A stretch of 64,000 nucleotides of DNA from Alentia gelatinosa (Eukaryota; Annelida; Polychaeta; Phyllodocida; Polynoidae): assembly GCA_950022655.1 (NCBI GenBank), contig OX465579.1, positions 77,759,193 through 77,823,192 of the forward strand, read 5' to 3'. Shown here in pieces: positions 1 through 10,860 of the stretch. Both the position numbers and the translations under genes were made by a program. The number at the start of each line of letters is the position of its first letter. Position 1 is the stretch's first letter. The notes under the pieces were generated by a model. That model was not told the DNA's origin. It did no database searches and saw only the letters and a program-made list of their open reading frames with translations.

Positions 1-166
1 TTAATGGAAATTAATGGTCTAAGAAAGTAAGTGACCGCAATCATTCAGAACAGAGATTATACACCTAAGAGTAAACGAAGAGCAGTATGTTTAGCCAAAT
101 TATTCCCTATCAGTATGGAATGGAAGGGTCATGCAGCATCATTTCTAGTTCAGGGAAATTATATAC

Positions 167-254
167 TCTCTAAAGAGGGATTCAAACTCCTTATCATAAT
201 ATATAGTAAAAGGGAGACCTCAATACAGTTTCTAGACTGGTTGGTAAACCTGAC
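167..254 (-). pseudogene. Decayed second tRNA-Leu-like sequence, long-unit example
   Basis: The same relic in the 476/477-bp unit type. It is about 88 nt because of ATATA-like insertions in the variable-arm region, and its 5' end reads GTCAGGTTTACC where the short unit has GTCAGGATGACC. The T-arm remnant GGAGTTTGAATCC is clearer here. Confidence 0.65.
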
Positions 255-393
255 TTCATTGCAATAATTAGTCCAATCAATGAGGATGTCCAAGGTCATG
301 CAGAAGAACCATTTTTTCTTTGCAGGAAATATTTGAGATAAGTAATGAATTGAAGGGAAAGTGAAAAGTGTTTCAGGTTGAGCAAAAACGGTC

Positions 394-477
394 TGTCAGA
401 AGTGGGATTCGAACCCACGCCCACAGAAGTGGACTGCGACCTGAACGCAGCGCCTTAGACCGCTCGGCCATCCTGAC
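394..477 (-). tRNA. tRNA-Leu-CAG: tRNA-Leu (CAG), reference copy
   Basis: An 84-nt type II tRNA that decodes CUG. The acceptor stem is GTCAGGA with TTCTGAC and a discriminator A; one G-U pair is present. The anticodon stem CTGCG/CGCAG closes the loop TTCAGGT, giving anticodon CAG at 441..443. The long variable arm has a 4-bp stem CCAC/GTGG typical of leucine tRNAs. The A box TGGCCGAGCGG (460..470) and B box GGTTCGAATCC (405..415) match the Pol III internal promoter, and T5 at 384..388 on the minus strand is a Pol III terminator. No intron; CCA is not encoded. Seventy of the 106 copies have exactly this sequence. Confidence 0.97.
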
Positions 478-640
478 TTAATAAATGACCGGTCAAAGAA
501 AGTAAGTGACTGCAATCATTCAGAACAGAGATTCTACACCTAAGAGTGAAGGGAGGGCAGTATGTCTAGCCAAATTATTCCATATCAGTATGGAATGGAA
601 GTGTCATGCAGCATCATTTCTTGTTAAGGGAAATATATCC

Positions 641-723
641 TCTCAAACAACGGATTCATACTCTCTATCATATAGTGAAAGGGAGACCTTAATACAGTAT
701 CTAGACTGGTTGGTCATCCTGAC
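641..723 (-). pseudogene. Decayed second tRNA-Leu-like sequence, short-unit example
   Basis: An 83-nt minus-strand stretch that aligns over its length with the tRNA-Leu of the same unit. The first nine bases (GTCAGGATG) are identical. By hand the first 40 nt match at about 29 positions with one gap. The region aligned to the anticodon loop is TTAAGGT (anticodon AAG, also leucine). A T-arm remnant reads GAATCC. No anticodon stem can form, so it is a relic. An equivalent lies in nearly every 470-bp unit, starting 166 bp right of the tRNA 5' end (for example 1111..1193, where AAGGA/TCCTT still pair in the T arm). Confidence 0.75.
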
Positions 724-861
724 TTCATTGCAATAATTAGTCCAATCAATGAGGATGTCCAAGGTCATGCAGAAGAACCATTTTGCTTTGCAGGAAATAT
801 TTGAGGTAGCTAATGAATAGAAGGGAAAGTGGAAAGTGTTTCAGGTTGAGCAAAAATAGTC

Positions 862-945
862 TGTAAGAAGAGGGATTCGAACCCACGCCCACAGAAGTGG
901 ACTGTGACCTGAACGCAGCGCCTTAGACCGCTCGGCCATCCTGAC
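862..945 (-). pseudogene. tRNA-Leu-CAG: tRNA-Leu (CAG), three-lesion class
   Basis: Type example of a class with three stem mismatches: acceptor (C3 faces T), anticodon stem (C-A in place of C-G) and T stem (T-T in place of T-A). The B box, A box and anticodon CAG are intact, so it may still bind TFIIIC and be transcribed, but folding should be impaired. Other members start at 3694, 5111, 10307, 18811, 24002, 31559, 36750 and 39107. Confidence 0.8.
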
Positions 946-1331
946 TTAATGGAAATGACCGGTCTAAGAAAGTAAGTGACTACAATCATTCAGAACAGAG
1001 ATTCTACACATAAGAGTGAAGGGAGGGCAGTATGTCTAGCCAAATTATTCCATATCGGTATGGAATGGAAGTGTCATGCAGCATCATTTCTTGTTAAGGG
1101 AAATATATCCTCTCAAACAAAGGATTCAAACTCCTTATCATATAGTGAAAGGGAGACCTTAATACAGTAACTAGACTGGTTGGTCATCCTGACTTCATTG
1201 CAATAATTAGTCCAATCAATGATTATGTCCAAGGTCATGCAGAAGCACCATTTTGCTTTGCAGGAAATATTTGAGATAACTAATGAATTGAAGGGAAAGT
1301 GAAAAGTGTTTCAAGTTGAGCAAAAACAGTC

Positions 1332-1415
1332 TGTCAGAAGTGGGATTCGAACCCACGCCCACAGAAGTGGACTGCGACCTGAACGCAGCGCCTTAGACCG
1401 CTCGGCCATCCTGAC
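1332..1415 (-). tRNA. tRNA-Leu-CAG: tRNA-Leu (CAG), majority copy
   Basis: Majority sequence; T5 terminator at 1322..1326 (here in an AAAAACAG context on the plus strand). Confidence 0.95.
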
Positions 1416-1800
1416 TTAATAGAAATGACTGGTCTAAGAAAGTAAGTGGCCGCAATCATTCAGAACAGAGATTATACACCTAAGAGTGAAGGGAGGGCAG
1501 TATGTCTAGCCAAATTATTCCATATCAGTATGGAATGGAAGTGTCATGCAGCATCATTTCTTGTTAAGGGAAATATATCCTCTCAAACAACGGATTCATA
1601 CTCTCTATCATATAGTGAAAGGGGACCTTAATACAGTATCTAGACTGGTTGGTCATCCTGACTTCATTGCAATAATTAGTCCAATCAATGAGGATGTCCA
1701 AGGTCATGCAGAAGAACCATTTTGCTTTGCAGGAAATATTTGAGGTAGCTAATGAATAGAAGGGAAAGTGGAAAGTGTTTCAGGTTGAGCAAAAATAGTC

Positions 1801-1884
1801 TGTCAGAAGTGGGATTCGAACCCACGCCCACAGAAGTGGACTGCGACCTGAACGCAGCGCCTTAGACCGCTCGGCCATCCTGAC
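1801..1884 (-). tRNA. tRNA-Leu-CAG: tRNA-Leu (CAG), majority copy
   Basis: Majority sequence; T5 at 1791..1795. The unit to its left is 469 bp because one A is missing near 1623. Confidence 0.95.
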
Positions 1885-2276
1885 TTAATGGAAATTAATG
1901 GTCTAAGAAAGTAAGTGACCGCAATCATTCAGAACAGAGATTATACACCTAAGAGTAAACGAAGAGCAGTATGTTTAGCCAAATTATTCCCTATCAGTAT
2001 GGAATGGAAGGGTCATGCAGCATCATTTCTAGTTCAGGGAAATTATATACTCTCTAAAGAGGGATTCAAACTCCTTATCATAATATATAGTAAAAGGGAG
2101 ACCTCAATACAGTATCTAGACTGGTTGGTCATCCTGACTTCATTGCAATAATTAGTCCAATCAATGAGGATGTCCAAGGTCATGCAGAAAAACCATTTTG
2201 CTTTGCAGGAAATATTTGAGATAACTAATGAATTGAAGGGAAAGTGAAAAGTGTTTCAGGTTGAGCAAAAACGGTC

Positions 2277-2360
2277 TGTCAGAAGTGGGATTCGAACCCA
2301 CGCCCACAGAAGTGGACTGCGACCTGAACGCAGCGCCTTAGACCGCTCGGCCATCCTGAC
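2277..2360 (-). tRNA. tRNA-Leu-CAG: tRNA-Leu (CAG), majority copy
   Basis: Majority sequence; T5 at 2267..2271. Confidence 0.95.
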
Positions 2361-2746
2361 TTAATGGAAATGACCGGTCTAAGAAAGTAAGTGACTGCAA
2401 TCATTCAGAACAGAGATTCTACACCTAAGAGTGAAGGGAGGGCAGTATGTCTAGCCAAATTATTCCATATCAGTATGGAATGGAAGTGTCATGCAGCATC
2501 ATTTCTTGTTAAGGGAAATATATCCTCTCAAACAACGGATTCATACTCTCTATCATATAGTGAAAGGGAGACCTTAATACAGTATCTAGACTGGTTGGTC
2601 ATCCTGACTTCATTGCAATAATTAGTCCAATCAATGAGGATGTCCAAGGTCATGCAGAAGAACCATTTTGCTTTGCAGGAAATATTTGAGGTAGCTAATG
2701 AATAGAAGGGAAAGTGGAAAGTGTTTCAGGTTGAGCAAAAATAGTC

Positions 2747-2830
2747 TGTCAGAAGTGGGATTCGAACCCACGCCCACAGAAGTGGACTGCGACCTGAACG
2801 CAGCGCCTTAGACCGCTCGGCCATCCTGAC
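2747..2830 (-). tRNA. tRNA-Leu-CAG: tRNA-Leu (CAG), majority copy
   Basis: Majority sequence; T5 at 2737..2741. Confidence 0.95.
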
Positions 2831-3223
2831 TTAATGGAAATTAATGGTCTAAGAAAGTAAGTGACCGCAATCATTCAGAACAGAGATTATACACCTAAGA
2901 GTAAACGAAGAGCAGTATGTTTAGCCAAATTATTCCCCATCAGTATGGAATGGAAGGGTCATGCAGCATCATTTCTAGTTCAGGGAAATTATATACTCTC
3001 TAAAGAGGGATTCAAACTCCTTATCATAATATATAGTAAAAGGGAGACCTCAATACAGTTTCTAGACTGGTTGGTAAACCTGACTTCATTGCAATAATTA
3101 GTCCAATCAATGAGGATGTCCAAGGTCATGCAGAAGAACCATTTTTTCTTTGCAGGAAATATTTGAGATAAGTAATGAATTGAAGGGAAAGTGAAAAGTG
3201 TTTCAGGTTGAGCAAAAACGGTC

Positions 3224-3307
3224 TGTCAGAAGTGGGATTCGAACCCACGCCCACAGAAGTGGACTGCGACCTGAACGCAGCGCCTTAGACCGCTCGGCCA
3301 TCCTGAC
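3224..3307 (-). tRNA. tRNA-Leu-CAG: tRNA-Leu (CAG), majority copy
   Basis: Majority sequence; T5 at 3214..3218. Confidence 0.95.
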
Positions 3308-3693
3308 TTAATGGAAATGACCGGTCTAAGAAAGTAAGTGACTGCAATCATTCAGAACAGAGATTCTACACCTAAGAGTGAAGGGAGGGCAGTATGTCTA
3401 GCCAAATTATTCCATATCAGTATGGAATGGAAGTGTCATGCAGCATCATTTCTTGTTAAGGGAAATATATCCTCTCAAACAACGGATTCATACTCTCTAT
3501 CATATAGTGAAAGGGAGACCTTAATACAGTATCTAGACTGGTTGGTCATCCTGACTTCATTGCAATAATTAGTCCAATCAATGAGGATGTCCAAGGTCAT
3601 GCAGAAGAACCATTTTGCTTTGCAGGAAATATTTGAGGTAGCTAATGAATAGAAGGGAAAGTGGAAAGTGTTTCAGGTTGAGCAAAAATAGTC

Positions 3694-3777
3694 TGTAAGA
3701 AGAGGGATTCGAACCCACGCCCACAGAAGTGGACTGTGACCTGAACGCAGCGCCTTAGACCGCTCGGCCATCCTGAC
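3694..3777 (-). pseudogene. tRNA-Leu-CAG: tRNA-Leu (CAG), three-lesion class
   Basis: Same three stem mismatches as 862..945. Confidence 0.8.
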
Positions 3778-4163
3778 TTAATGGAAATGACCGGTCTAAG
3801 AAAGTAAGTGACTACAATCATTCAGAACAGAGATTCTACACATAAGAGTGAAGGGAGGGCAGTATGTCTAGCCAAATTATTCCATATCAGTATGGAATGG
3901 AAGTGTCATGCAGCATCATTTCTTGTTAAGGGAAATATATCCTCTCAAACAACGGATTCATACTCCTTATCATATAGTGAAAGGGAGACCTTAATACAGT
4001 ATCTAGACTGGTTGGTCATCCTGACTTCATTGCAATAATTAGTCCGATCAATGAGGATGTCCAAGGTCATGCAGAAGAACCATTTTGCTTTGCAGGAAAT
4101 ATTTGAGGTAGCTAATGAATAGAAGGGAAAGTGGAAAGTGTTTCAGGTTGAGCAAAAATAGTC

Positions 4164-4247
4164 TGTCAGAAGTGGGATTCGAACCCACGCCCACAGAAGT
4201 GGACTGCGACCTGAACGCAGCGCCTTAGACCCCTCGGCCATCCTGAC
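4164..4247 (-). tRNA. tRNA-Leu-CAG: tRNA-Leu (CAG), D-arm variant
   Basis: One change from the majority: GAGCGG becomes GAGGGG in the D arm/A box (C to G at tRNA nt 16). All stems remain paired. Confidence 0.88.
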
Positions 4248-4640
4248 TTAATGGAAATTAATGGTCTAAGAAAGTAAGTGACTGCAATCATTCAGAACAG
4301 AGATTATACACCTAAGAGTAAACGAAGAGCAGTATGTTTAGCCAAATTATTCCCTATCAGTATGGAATGGAAGGGTCATGCAGCATCATTTCTAGTTCAG
4401 GGAAATTATATACTCTCTAAAGAGGGATTCAAACTCCTTATCATAATATATAGTAAAAGGGAGACCTCAATACAGTTTCTAGACTGGTTGGTAAACCTGA
4501 CTTCATTGCAATAATTAGTCCAATCAATGAGGATGTCCAAGGTCATGCAGAAGAACCATTTTTTCTTTGCAGGAAATATTTGAGATAAGTAATGAATTGA
4601 AGGGAAAGTGAAAAGTGTTTCAGGTTGAGCAAAAACGGTC

Positions 4641-4724
4641 TGTCAGAAGTGGGATTCGAACCCACGCCCACAGAAGTGGACTGCGACCTGAACGCAGCGC
4701 CTTAGACCGCTCGGCCATCCTGAC
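4641..4724 (-). tRNA. tRNA-Leu-CAG: tRNA-Leu (CAG), majority copy
   Basis: Majority sequence; T5 at 4631..4635. Confidence 0.95.
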
Positions 4725-5110
4725 TTAATGGAAATGACCGGTCTAAGAAAGTAAGTGACTGCAATCATTCAGAACAGAGATTCTACACCTAAGAGTGAAG
4801 GGAGGGCAGTATGTCTAGCCAAATTATTCCATATCAGTATGGAATGGAAGTGTCATGCAGCATCATTTCTTGTTAAGGGAAATATATCCTCTCAAACAAC
4901 GGATTCATACTCTCTATCATATAGTGAAAGGGAGACCTTAATACAGTATCTAGACTGGTTGGTCATCCTGACTTCATTGCAATAATTAGTCCAATCAATG
5001 AGGATGTCCAAGGAAATGCAGAAGAACCATTTTGCTTTGCAGGAAATATTTGAGGTAGCTAATGAATAGAAGGGAAAGTGGAAAGTGTTTCAGGTTGAGC
5101 AAAAATAGTC

Positions 5111-5194
5111 TGTAAGAAGAGGGATTCGAACCCACGCCCACAGAAGTGGACTGTGACCTGAACGCAGCGCCTTAGACCGCTCGGCCATCCTGAC
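5111..5194 (-). pseudogene. tRNA-Leu-CAG: tRNA-Leu (CAG), three-lesion class
   Basis: Same three stem mismatches as 862..945. Confidence 0.8.
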
Positions 5195-5580
5195 TTAATG
5201 GAAATGACCGGTCTAAGAAAGTAAGTGACTACAATCATTCAGAACAGAGATTCTACACATAAGAGTGAAGGGAGGGCAGTATGTCTAGCCAAATTATTCC
5301 ATATCGGTATGGAATGGAAGTGTCATGCAGCATCATTTCTTGTTAAGGGAAATATATCCTCTCAAACAAAGGATTCAAACTCCTTATCATATAGTGAAAG
5401 GGAGACCTTAATACAGTAACTAGACTGGTTGGTCATCCTGACTTCATTGCAATAATTAGTCCAATCAATGATTATGTCCAAGGTCATGCAGAAGAACCAT
5501 TTTGCTTTGCAGGAAATATTTGAGATAACTAATGAATTGAAGGGAAAGTGAAAAGTGTTTCAAGTTGAGCAAAAATAGTC

Positions 5581-5664
5581 TGTCAGAAGTGGGATTCGAA
5601 CCCACGCCCACAGAAGTGGACTGCGACCTGAACGCAGCGCCTTAGACCGCTCGGCCATCCTGAC
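5581..5664 (-). tRNA. tRNA-Leu-CAG: tRNA-Leu (CAG), majority copy
   Basis: Majority sequence; T5 at 5571..5575. Confidence 0.95.
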
Positions 5665-6050
5665 TTAATAGAAATGACTGGTCTAAGAAAGTTAGTGGCC
5701 GCAATCATTCAGAACAGAGATTATACACCTAAGAGTGAAGGGAGGGCAGTATGTCTAGCCAAATTATTCCATATCAGTATGGAATGGAAGTGTCATGCAG
5801 CATCATTTCTTGTTAAGGGAAATATATCCTCTCAAACAACGGATTCATACTCCTTATCATATAGTGAAAGGGAGACCTTAATACAGTATCTAGACTGGTT
5901 GGTCATCCTGACTTCATTGCAATAATTAGTCCAATCAATGAGGATGTCCAAGGTCATGCAGAAGAACCATTTTGCTTTGCAGGAAATATTTGAGGTAGCT
6001 AATGAATAGAAGGGAAAGTGGAAAGTGTTTCAGGTTGAGCAAAAATAGTC

Positions 6051-6134
6051 TGTCAGAAGTGGGATTCGAACCCACGCCCACAGAAGTGGACTGCGACCTG
6101 AACGCAGCGCCTTAGACCGCTCGGCCATCCTGAC
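6051..6134 (-). tRNA. tRNA-Leu-CAG: tRNA-Leu (CAG), majority copy
   Basis: Majority sequence; T5 at 6041..6045. Confidence 0.95.
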
Positions 6135-6527
6135 TTAATGGAAATTAATGGTCTAAGAAAGTAAGTGACCGCAATCATTCAGAACAGAGATTATACACCT
6201 AAGAGTAAACGAAGAGCAGTATGTTTAGCCAAATTATTCCCTATCAGTATGGAATGGAAGGGTCATGCAGCATCATTTCTAGTTCAGGGAAATTATATAC
6301 TCTCTAAAGAGGGATTCAAACTCCTTATCATAATATATAGTAAAAGGGAGACCTCAATACAGTTTCTAGACTGGTTGGTAAACCTGACTTCATTGCAATA
6401 ATTAGTCCAATCAATGAGGATGTCCAAGGTCATGCAGAAGAACCATTTTTTCTTTGCAGGAAATATTTGAGATAACTAATGAATTGAAGGGAAAGTGAAA
6501 AGTGTTTCAGGTTGAGCAAAAACGGTC

Positions 6528-6611
6528 TGTCAGAAGTGGGATTCGAACCCACGCCCACAGAAGTGGACTGCGACCTGAACGCAGCGCCTTAGACCGCTCG
6601 GCCATCCTGAC
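6528..6611 (-). tRNA. tRNA-Leu-CAG: tRNA-Leu (CAG), majority copy
   Basis: Majority sequence; T5 at 6518..6522. Its counterpart one trimer to the right (7945) has lost the T loop. Confidence 0.95.
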
Positions 6612-6997
6612 TTAATGGAAATGACTGGTCTAAGAAAGTAAGTGACCGCAATCATTCAGAACAGAGATTCTACACCTAAGAGTGAAGGGAGGGCAGTATG
6701 TCTAGCCAAATTATTCCATATCAGTATAGAATGGAATTGTCATGCAGCATCATTTCTTGTTAAGGGAAATATATCCTCTCAAACAAAGGATTCATACTCC
6801 TTATCATATAGTGAAAGGGAGACCTTAATACAGTATCTAGACTGATTGGTCATCCTGACTTCATTGCAATAATTAGTCCAATCAATGAGGATGTCCAAGG
6901 TCATGCAGAAAAACCATTTTGCTTTGCAGGAAATATTTGAGATAACTAATGAATTGAAGGGAAAGTGAAAAGTGTTTCAAGTTGAGCAAAAATAGTC

Positions 6998-7081
6998 TGT
7001 CAGAAGTGGGATTCGAACCCACGCCCACAGAAGTGGACTGCGACCTGAACGCAGCGCCTTAGACCGCTCGGCCATCCTGAC
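6998..7081 (-). tRNA. tRNA-Leu-CAG: tRNA-Leu (CAG), majority copy
   Basis: Majority sequence; T5 at 6988..6992. Confidence 0.95.
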
Positions 7082-7467
7082 TTAATAGAAATGACTGGTC
7101 TAAGAAAGTTAGTGGCCGCAATCATTCAGAACAGAGATTATACACCTAAGAGTGAAGGGAGGGCAGTATGTCTAGCCAAATTATTCCATATCAGTATGGA
7201 ATGGAAGTGTCATGCAGCATCATTTCTTGTTAAGGGAAATATATCCTCTCAAACAACGGATTCATACTCCTTATCATATAGTGAAAGGGAGACCTTAATA
7301 CAGTATCTAGACTGGTTGGTCATCCTGACTTCATTGCAATAATTAGTCCAATCAATGAGGATGTCCAAGGTCATGCAGAAGAACCATTTTGCTTTGCAGG
7401 AAATATTTGAGGTAGCTAATGAATAGAAGGGAAAGTGGAAAGTGTTTCAGGTTGAGCAAAAATAGTC

Positions 7468-7551
7468 TGTCAGAAGTGGGATTCGAACCCACGCCCACAG
7501 AAGTGGACTGCGACCTGAACGCAGCGCCTTAGACCGCTCGGCCATCCTGAC
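7468..7551 (-). tRNA. tRNA-Leu-CAG: tRNA-Leu (CAG), majority copy
   Basis: Majority sequence; T5 at 7458..7462. Confidence 0.95.
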
Positions 7552-7944
7552 TTAATGGAAATTAATGGTCTAAGAAAGTAAGTGACCGCAATCATTCAGA
7601 ACAGAGATTATACACCTAAGAGTAAACGAAGAGCAGTATGTTTAGCCAAATTATTCCCTATCAGTATGGAATGGAAGGGTCATGCAGCATCATTTCTAGT
7701 TCAGGGAAATTATATACTCTCTAAAGAGGGATTCAAACTCCTTATCATAATATATAGTAAAAGGGAGACCTCAATACAGTTTCTAGACTGGTTGGTAAAC
7801 CTGACTTCATTGCAATAATTAGTCCAATCAATGAGGATGTCCAAGGTCATGCAGAAGAACCATTTTTTCTTTGCAGGAAATATTTGAGATAAGTAATGAA
7901 TTGAAGGGAAAGTGAAAAGTGTTTCAGGTTGAGCAAAAATAGTC

Positions 7945-8028
7945 TGTCAGAAGTGGGATTAAGACCCACGCCCACAGAAGTGGACTGCGACCTGAACGCA
8001 GCGCCTTAGACCGCTCGGCCATCCTGAC
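7945..8028 (-). pseudogene. tRNA-Leu-CAG: tRNA-Leu (CAG), broken T loop class
   Basis: Type example of a class where three adjacent T-loop bases are replaced (TTCGAAT becomes TCTTAAT), destroying the B box and the invariant T55-C56 needed for the D-loop/T-loop contact. All stems and anticodon CAG are intact. Pol III transcription should be lost or weak. Other members start at 11724, 16449, 20228, 29197, 32976, 40523 and 43836. Confidence 0.8.
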
Positions 8029-8414
8029 TTAATGGAAATGACTGGTCTAAGAAAGTAAGTGACCGCAATCATTCAGAACAGAGATTCTACACCTAAGAGT
8101 GAAGGGAGGGCAGTATGTCTAGCCAAATTATTCCATATCAGTATAGAATGGAATTGTCATGCAGCATCATTTCTTGTTAAGGGAAATATATCCTCTCAAA
8201 CAAAGGATTCATACTCCTTATCATATAGTGAAAGGGAGACCTTAATACAGTATCTAGACTGATTGGTCATCCTGACTTCATTGCAATAATTAGTCCAATC
8301 AATGAGGATGTCCAAGGTCATGCAGAAAAACCATTTTGCTTTGCAGGAAATATTTGAGATAACTAATGAATTGAAGGGAAAGTGAAAAGTGTTTCAAGTT
8401 GAGCAAAAATAGTC

Positions 8415-8498
8415 TGTCAGAAGTGGGATTCGAACCCACGCCCACAGAAGTGGACTGCGACCTGAACGCAGCGCCTTAGACCGCTCGGCCATCCTGAC
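8415..8498 (-). tRNA. tRNA-Leu-CAG: tRNA-Leu (CAG), majority copy
   Basis: Majority sequence; T5 at 8405..8409. The 5' flank reads TGACATA on the plus strand where most copies read TGACTTA. Confidence 0.95.
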
Positions 8499-8884
8499 AT
8501 AATAGAAATGACTGGTCTAAGAAAGTAAGTGGCCGCAATCATTCAGAACAGAGATTATACACCTAAGAGTGAAGGGAGGGCAGTATGTCTAGCCAAATTA
8601 TTCCATATCAGTATGGAATGGAAGTGTCATGCAGCATCATTTCTTGTTAAGGGAAATATATCCTCTCAAACAACGGATTCATACTCCTTATCATATAGTG
8701 AAAGGGAGACCTTAATACAGTATCTAGACTGGTTGGTCATCCTGACTTCATTGCAATAATTAGTCCAATCAATGAGGATGTCCAAGGTCATGCAGAAGAA
8801 CCATTTTGCTTTGCAGGAAATATTTGAGGTAGCTAATGAATAGAAGGGAAAGTGGAAAGTGTTTCAGGTTGAGCAAAAATAGTC

Positions 8885-8968
8885 TGTCAGAAGTGGGATT
8901 CGAACCCACGCCCACAGAAGTGGACTGCGACCTGAACGCAGCGCCTTAGACCGCTCGGCCATCCTGAC
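8885..8968 (-). tRNA. tRNA-Leu-CAG: tRNA-Leu (CAG), majority copy
   Basis: Majority sequence; T5 at 8875..8879. Confidence 0.95.
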
Positions 8969-9360
8969 TTAATGGAAATTAATGGTCTAAGAAAGTAAGT
9001 GACCGCAATCATTCAGAACAGAGATTATACACCTAAGAGTGAACGAAGAGCAGTATGTTTAGCCAAATTATTCCCTATCAGTATGGAATGGAAGGGTCAT
9101 GCAGCATCATTTCTAGTTCAGGGAAATTATATACTCTCTAAAGAAGGATTCAAACTCCTTATCATAATATATAGTAAAAGGGAGACCTCAATACAGTTTC
9201 TAGACTGGTTGGTAAACCTGACTTCATTGCAATAATTAGTCCAATCAATGAGGATGTCCAAGGTCATGCAGAAGAACCATTTTGCTTTGCAGGAAATATT
9301 TGAGATAAGTAATGAATTGAAGGGAAAGTGAAAAGTGTTTCAGGTTGAGCAAAAAAAGTC

Positions 9361-9444
9361 TGTCAGAAGTGGGATTCGAACCCACGCCCACAGAAGTGCA
9401 CTGCGACCTGAACGCAGCGCCTTAGACCGCTCGGCCATCCTGAC
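9361..9444 (-). tRNA. tRNA-Leu-CAG: tRNA-Leu (CAG), variable-arm variant
   Basis: One change: the first base of the variable-arm stem, C to G (CCAC to GCAC), leaving a 3-bp arm. The terminator is extended to T7 (9351..9357). Same change at 21644, 34392 and 42415. Confidence 0.87.
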
Positions 9445-9836
9445 TTAATAGAAATGACTGGTCTAAGAAAGTAAGTGACCGAAATCATTCAGAACAGAGA
9501 TTCTACACCTAAGAGTGAAGGGAGGGCAGTATGTCTAGCCAAATTATTCCATATCAGTATGTACTGGAAGTGTCATGCAGCATCATTTCTTGTCAAGGGA
9601 AATTATATCCTCTCAAACAAAGGATTCAAACTCCTTATCATAATATATAGTAAAAGGGAGACCTCAATACAGTATCTAGACTGGTTGGTCATCCTGACTT
9701 CATTGCAATAATTAGTCCAATCAATGAGGATGTCCAAGGTCATGCAGAAAAACCATTTTGCTTTGCAGGAAATATTTGAGATAACTAATGAATTGAAGGG
9801 AAAGTGAAAAGTGTTTCAGGTTGAGCAAAAACGGTC

Positions 9837-9920
9837 TGTCAGAAGTGGGATTCGAACCCACGCCCACAGAAGTGGACTGCGACCTGAACGCAGCGCCTTA
9901 GACCGCTCGGCCATCCTGAC
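9837..9920 (-). tRNA. tRNA-Leu-CAG: tRNA-Leu (CAG), majority copy
   Basis: Majority sequence; T5 at 9827..9831. Confidence 0.95.
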
Positions 9921-10306
9921 TTAATGGAAATGACCGGTCTAAGAAAGTAAGTGACTGCAATCATTCAGAACAGAGATTCTACACCTAAGAGTGAAGGGAG
10001 GGCAGTATGTCTAGCCAAATTATTCCATATCAGTATGGAATGGAAGTGTCATGCAGCATCATTTCTTGTTAAGGGAAATATATCCTCTCAAACAACGGAT
10101 TCATACTCTCTATCATATAGTGAAAGGGAGACCTTAATACAGTATCTAGACTGGTTGGTCATCCTGACTTCATTGCAATAATTAGTCCAATCAATGAGGA
10201 TGTCCAAGGTCATGCAGAAGAACCATTTTGCTTTGCAGGAAATATTTGAGGTAGCTAATGAATAGAAGGGAAAGTGGAAAGTGTTTCAGGTTGAGCAAAA
10301 ATAGTC

Positions 10307-10390
10307 TGTAAGAAGAGGGATTCGAACCCACGCCCACAGAAGTGGACTGTGACCTGAACGCAGCGCCTTAGACCGCTCGGCCATCCTGAC
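10307..10390 (-). pseudogene. tRNA-Leu-CAG: tRNA-Leu (CAG), three-lesion class
   Basis: Same three stem mismatches as 862..945. Confidence 0.8.
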
Positions 10391-10776
10391 TTAATGGAAA
10401 TGACCGGTCTAAGAAAGTAAGTGACTACAATCATTCAGAACAGAGATTCTACACATAAGAGTGAAGGGAGGGCAGTATGTCTAGCCAAATTATTCCATAT
10501 CGGTATGGAATGGAAGTGTCATGCAGCATCATTTCTTGTTAAGGGAAATATATCCTCTCAAACAAAGGATTCAAACTCCTTATCATATAGTGAAAGGGAG
10601 ACCTTAATACAGTAACTAGACTGGTTGGTCATCCTGACTTCATTGCAATAATTAGTCCAATCAATGATTATGTCCAAGGTCATGCAGAAGAACCATTTTG
10701 CTTTGCAGGAAATATTTGAGATAACTAATGAATTGAAGGGAAAGTGAAAAGTGTTTCAAGTTGAGCAAAAATAGTC

Positions 10777-10860
10777 TGTCAGAAGTGGGATTCGAACCCA
10801 CGCCCACAGAAGTGGACTGCGACCTGAACGCAGCGCCTTAGACCGCTCGGCCATCCTGAC
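10777..10860 (-). tRNA. tRNA-Leu-CAG: tRNA-Leu (CAG), majority copy
   Basis: Majority sequence; T5 at 10767..10771. Confidence 0.95.

Larger units (their letters stand above)
2861..8528. repeat. Four consecutive 1,417-bp three-unit higher-order repeats
   Basis: Unit starts at 2861, 4278, 5695, 7112 and 8529 are each 1,417 bp apart, a 477+470+470 trimer in differing rotation. Within each trimer the long unit occupies a fixed place. Private variants differ between trimers; for example, the tRNA at 7945 has a broken T loop where its equivalent at 6528 is intact, so change continued after the trimers formed. Confidence 0.8.
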
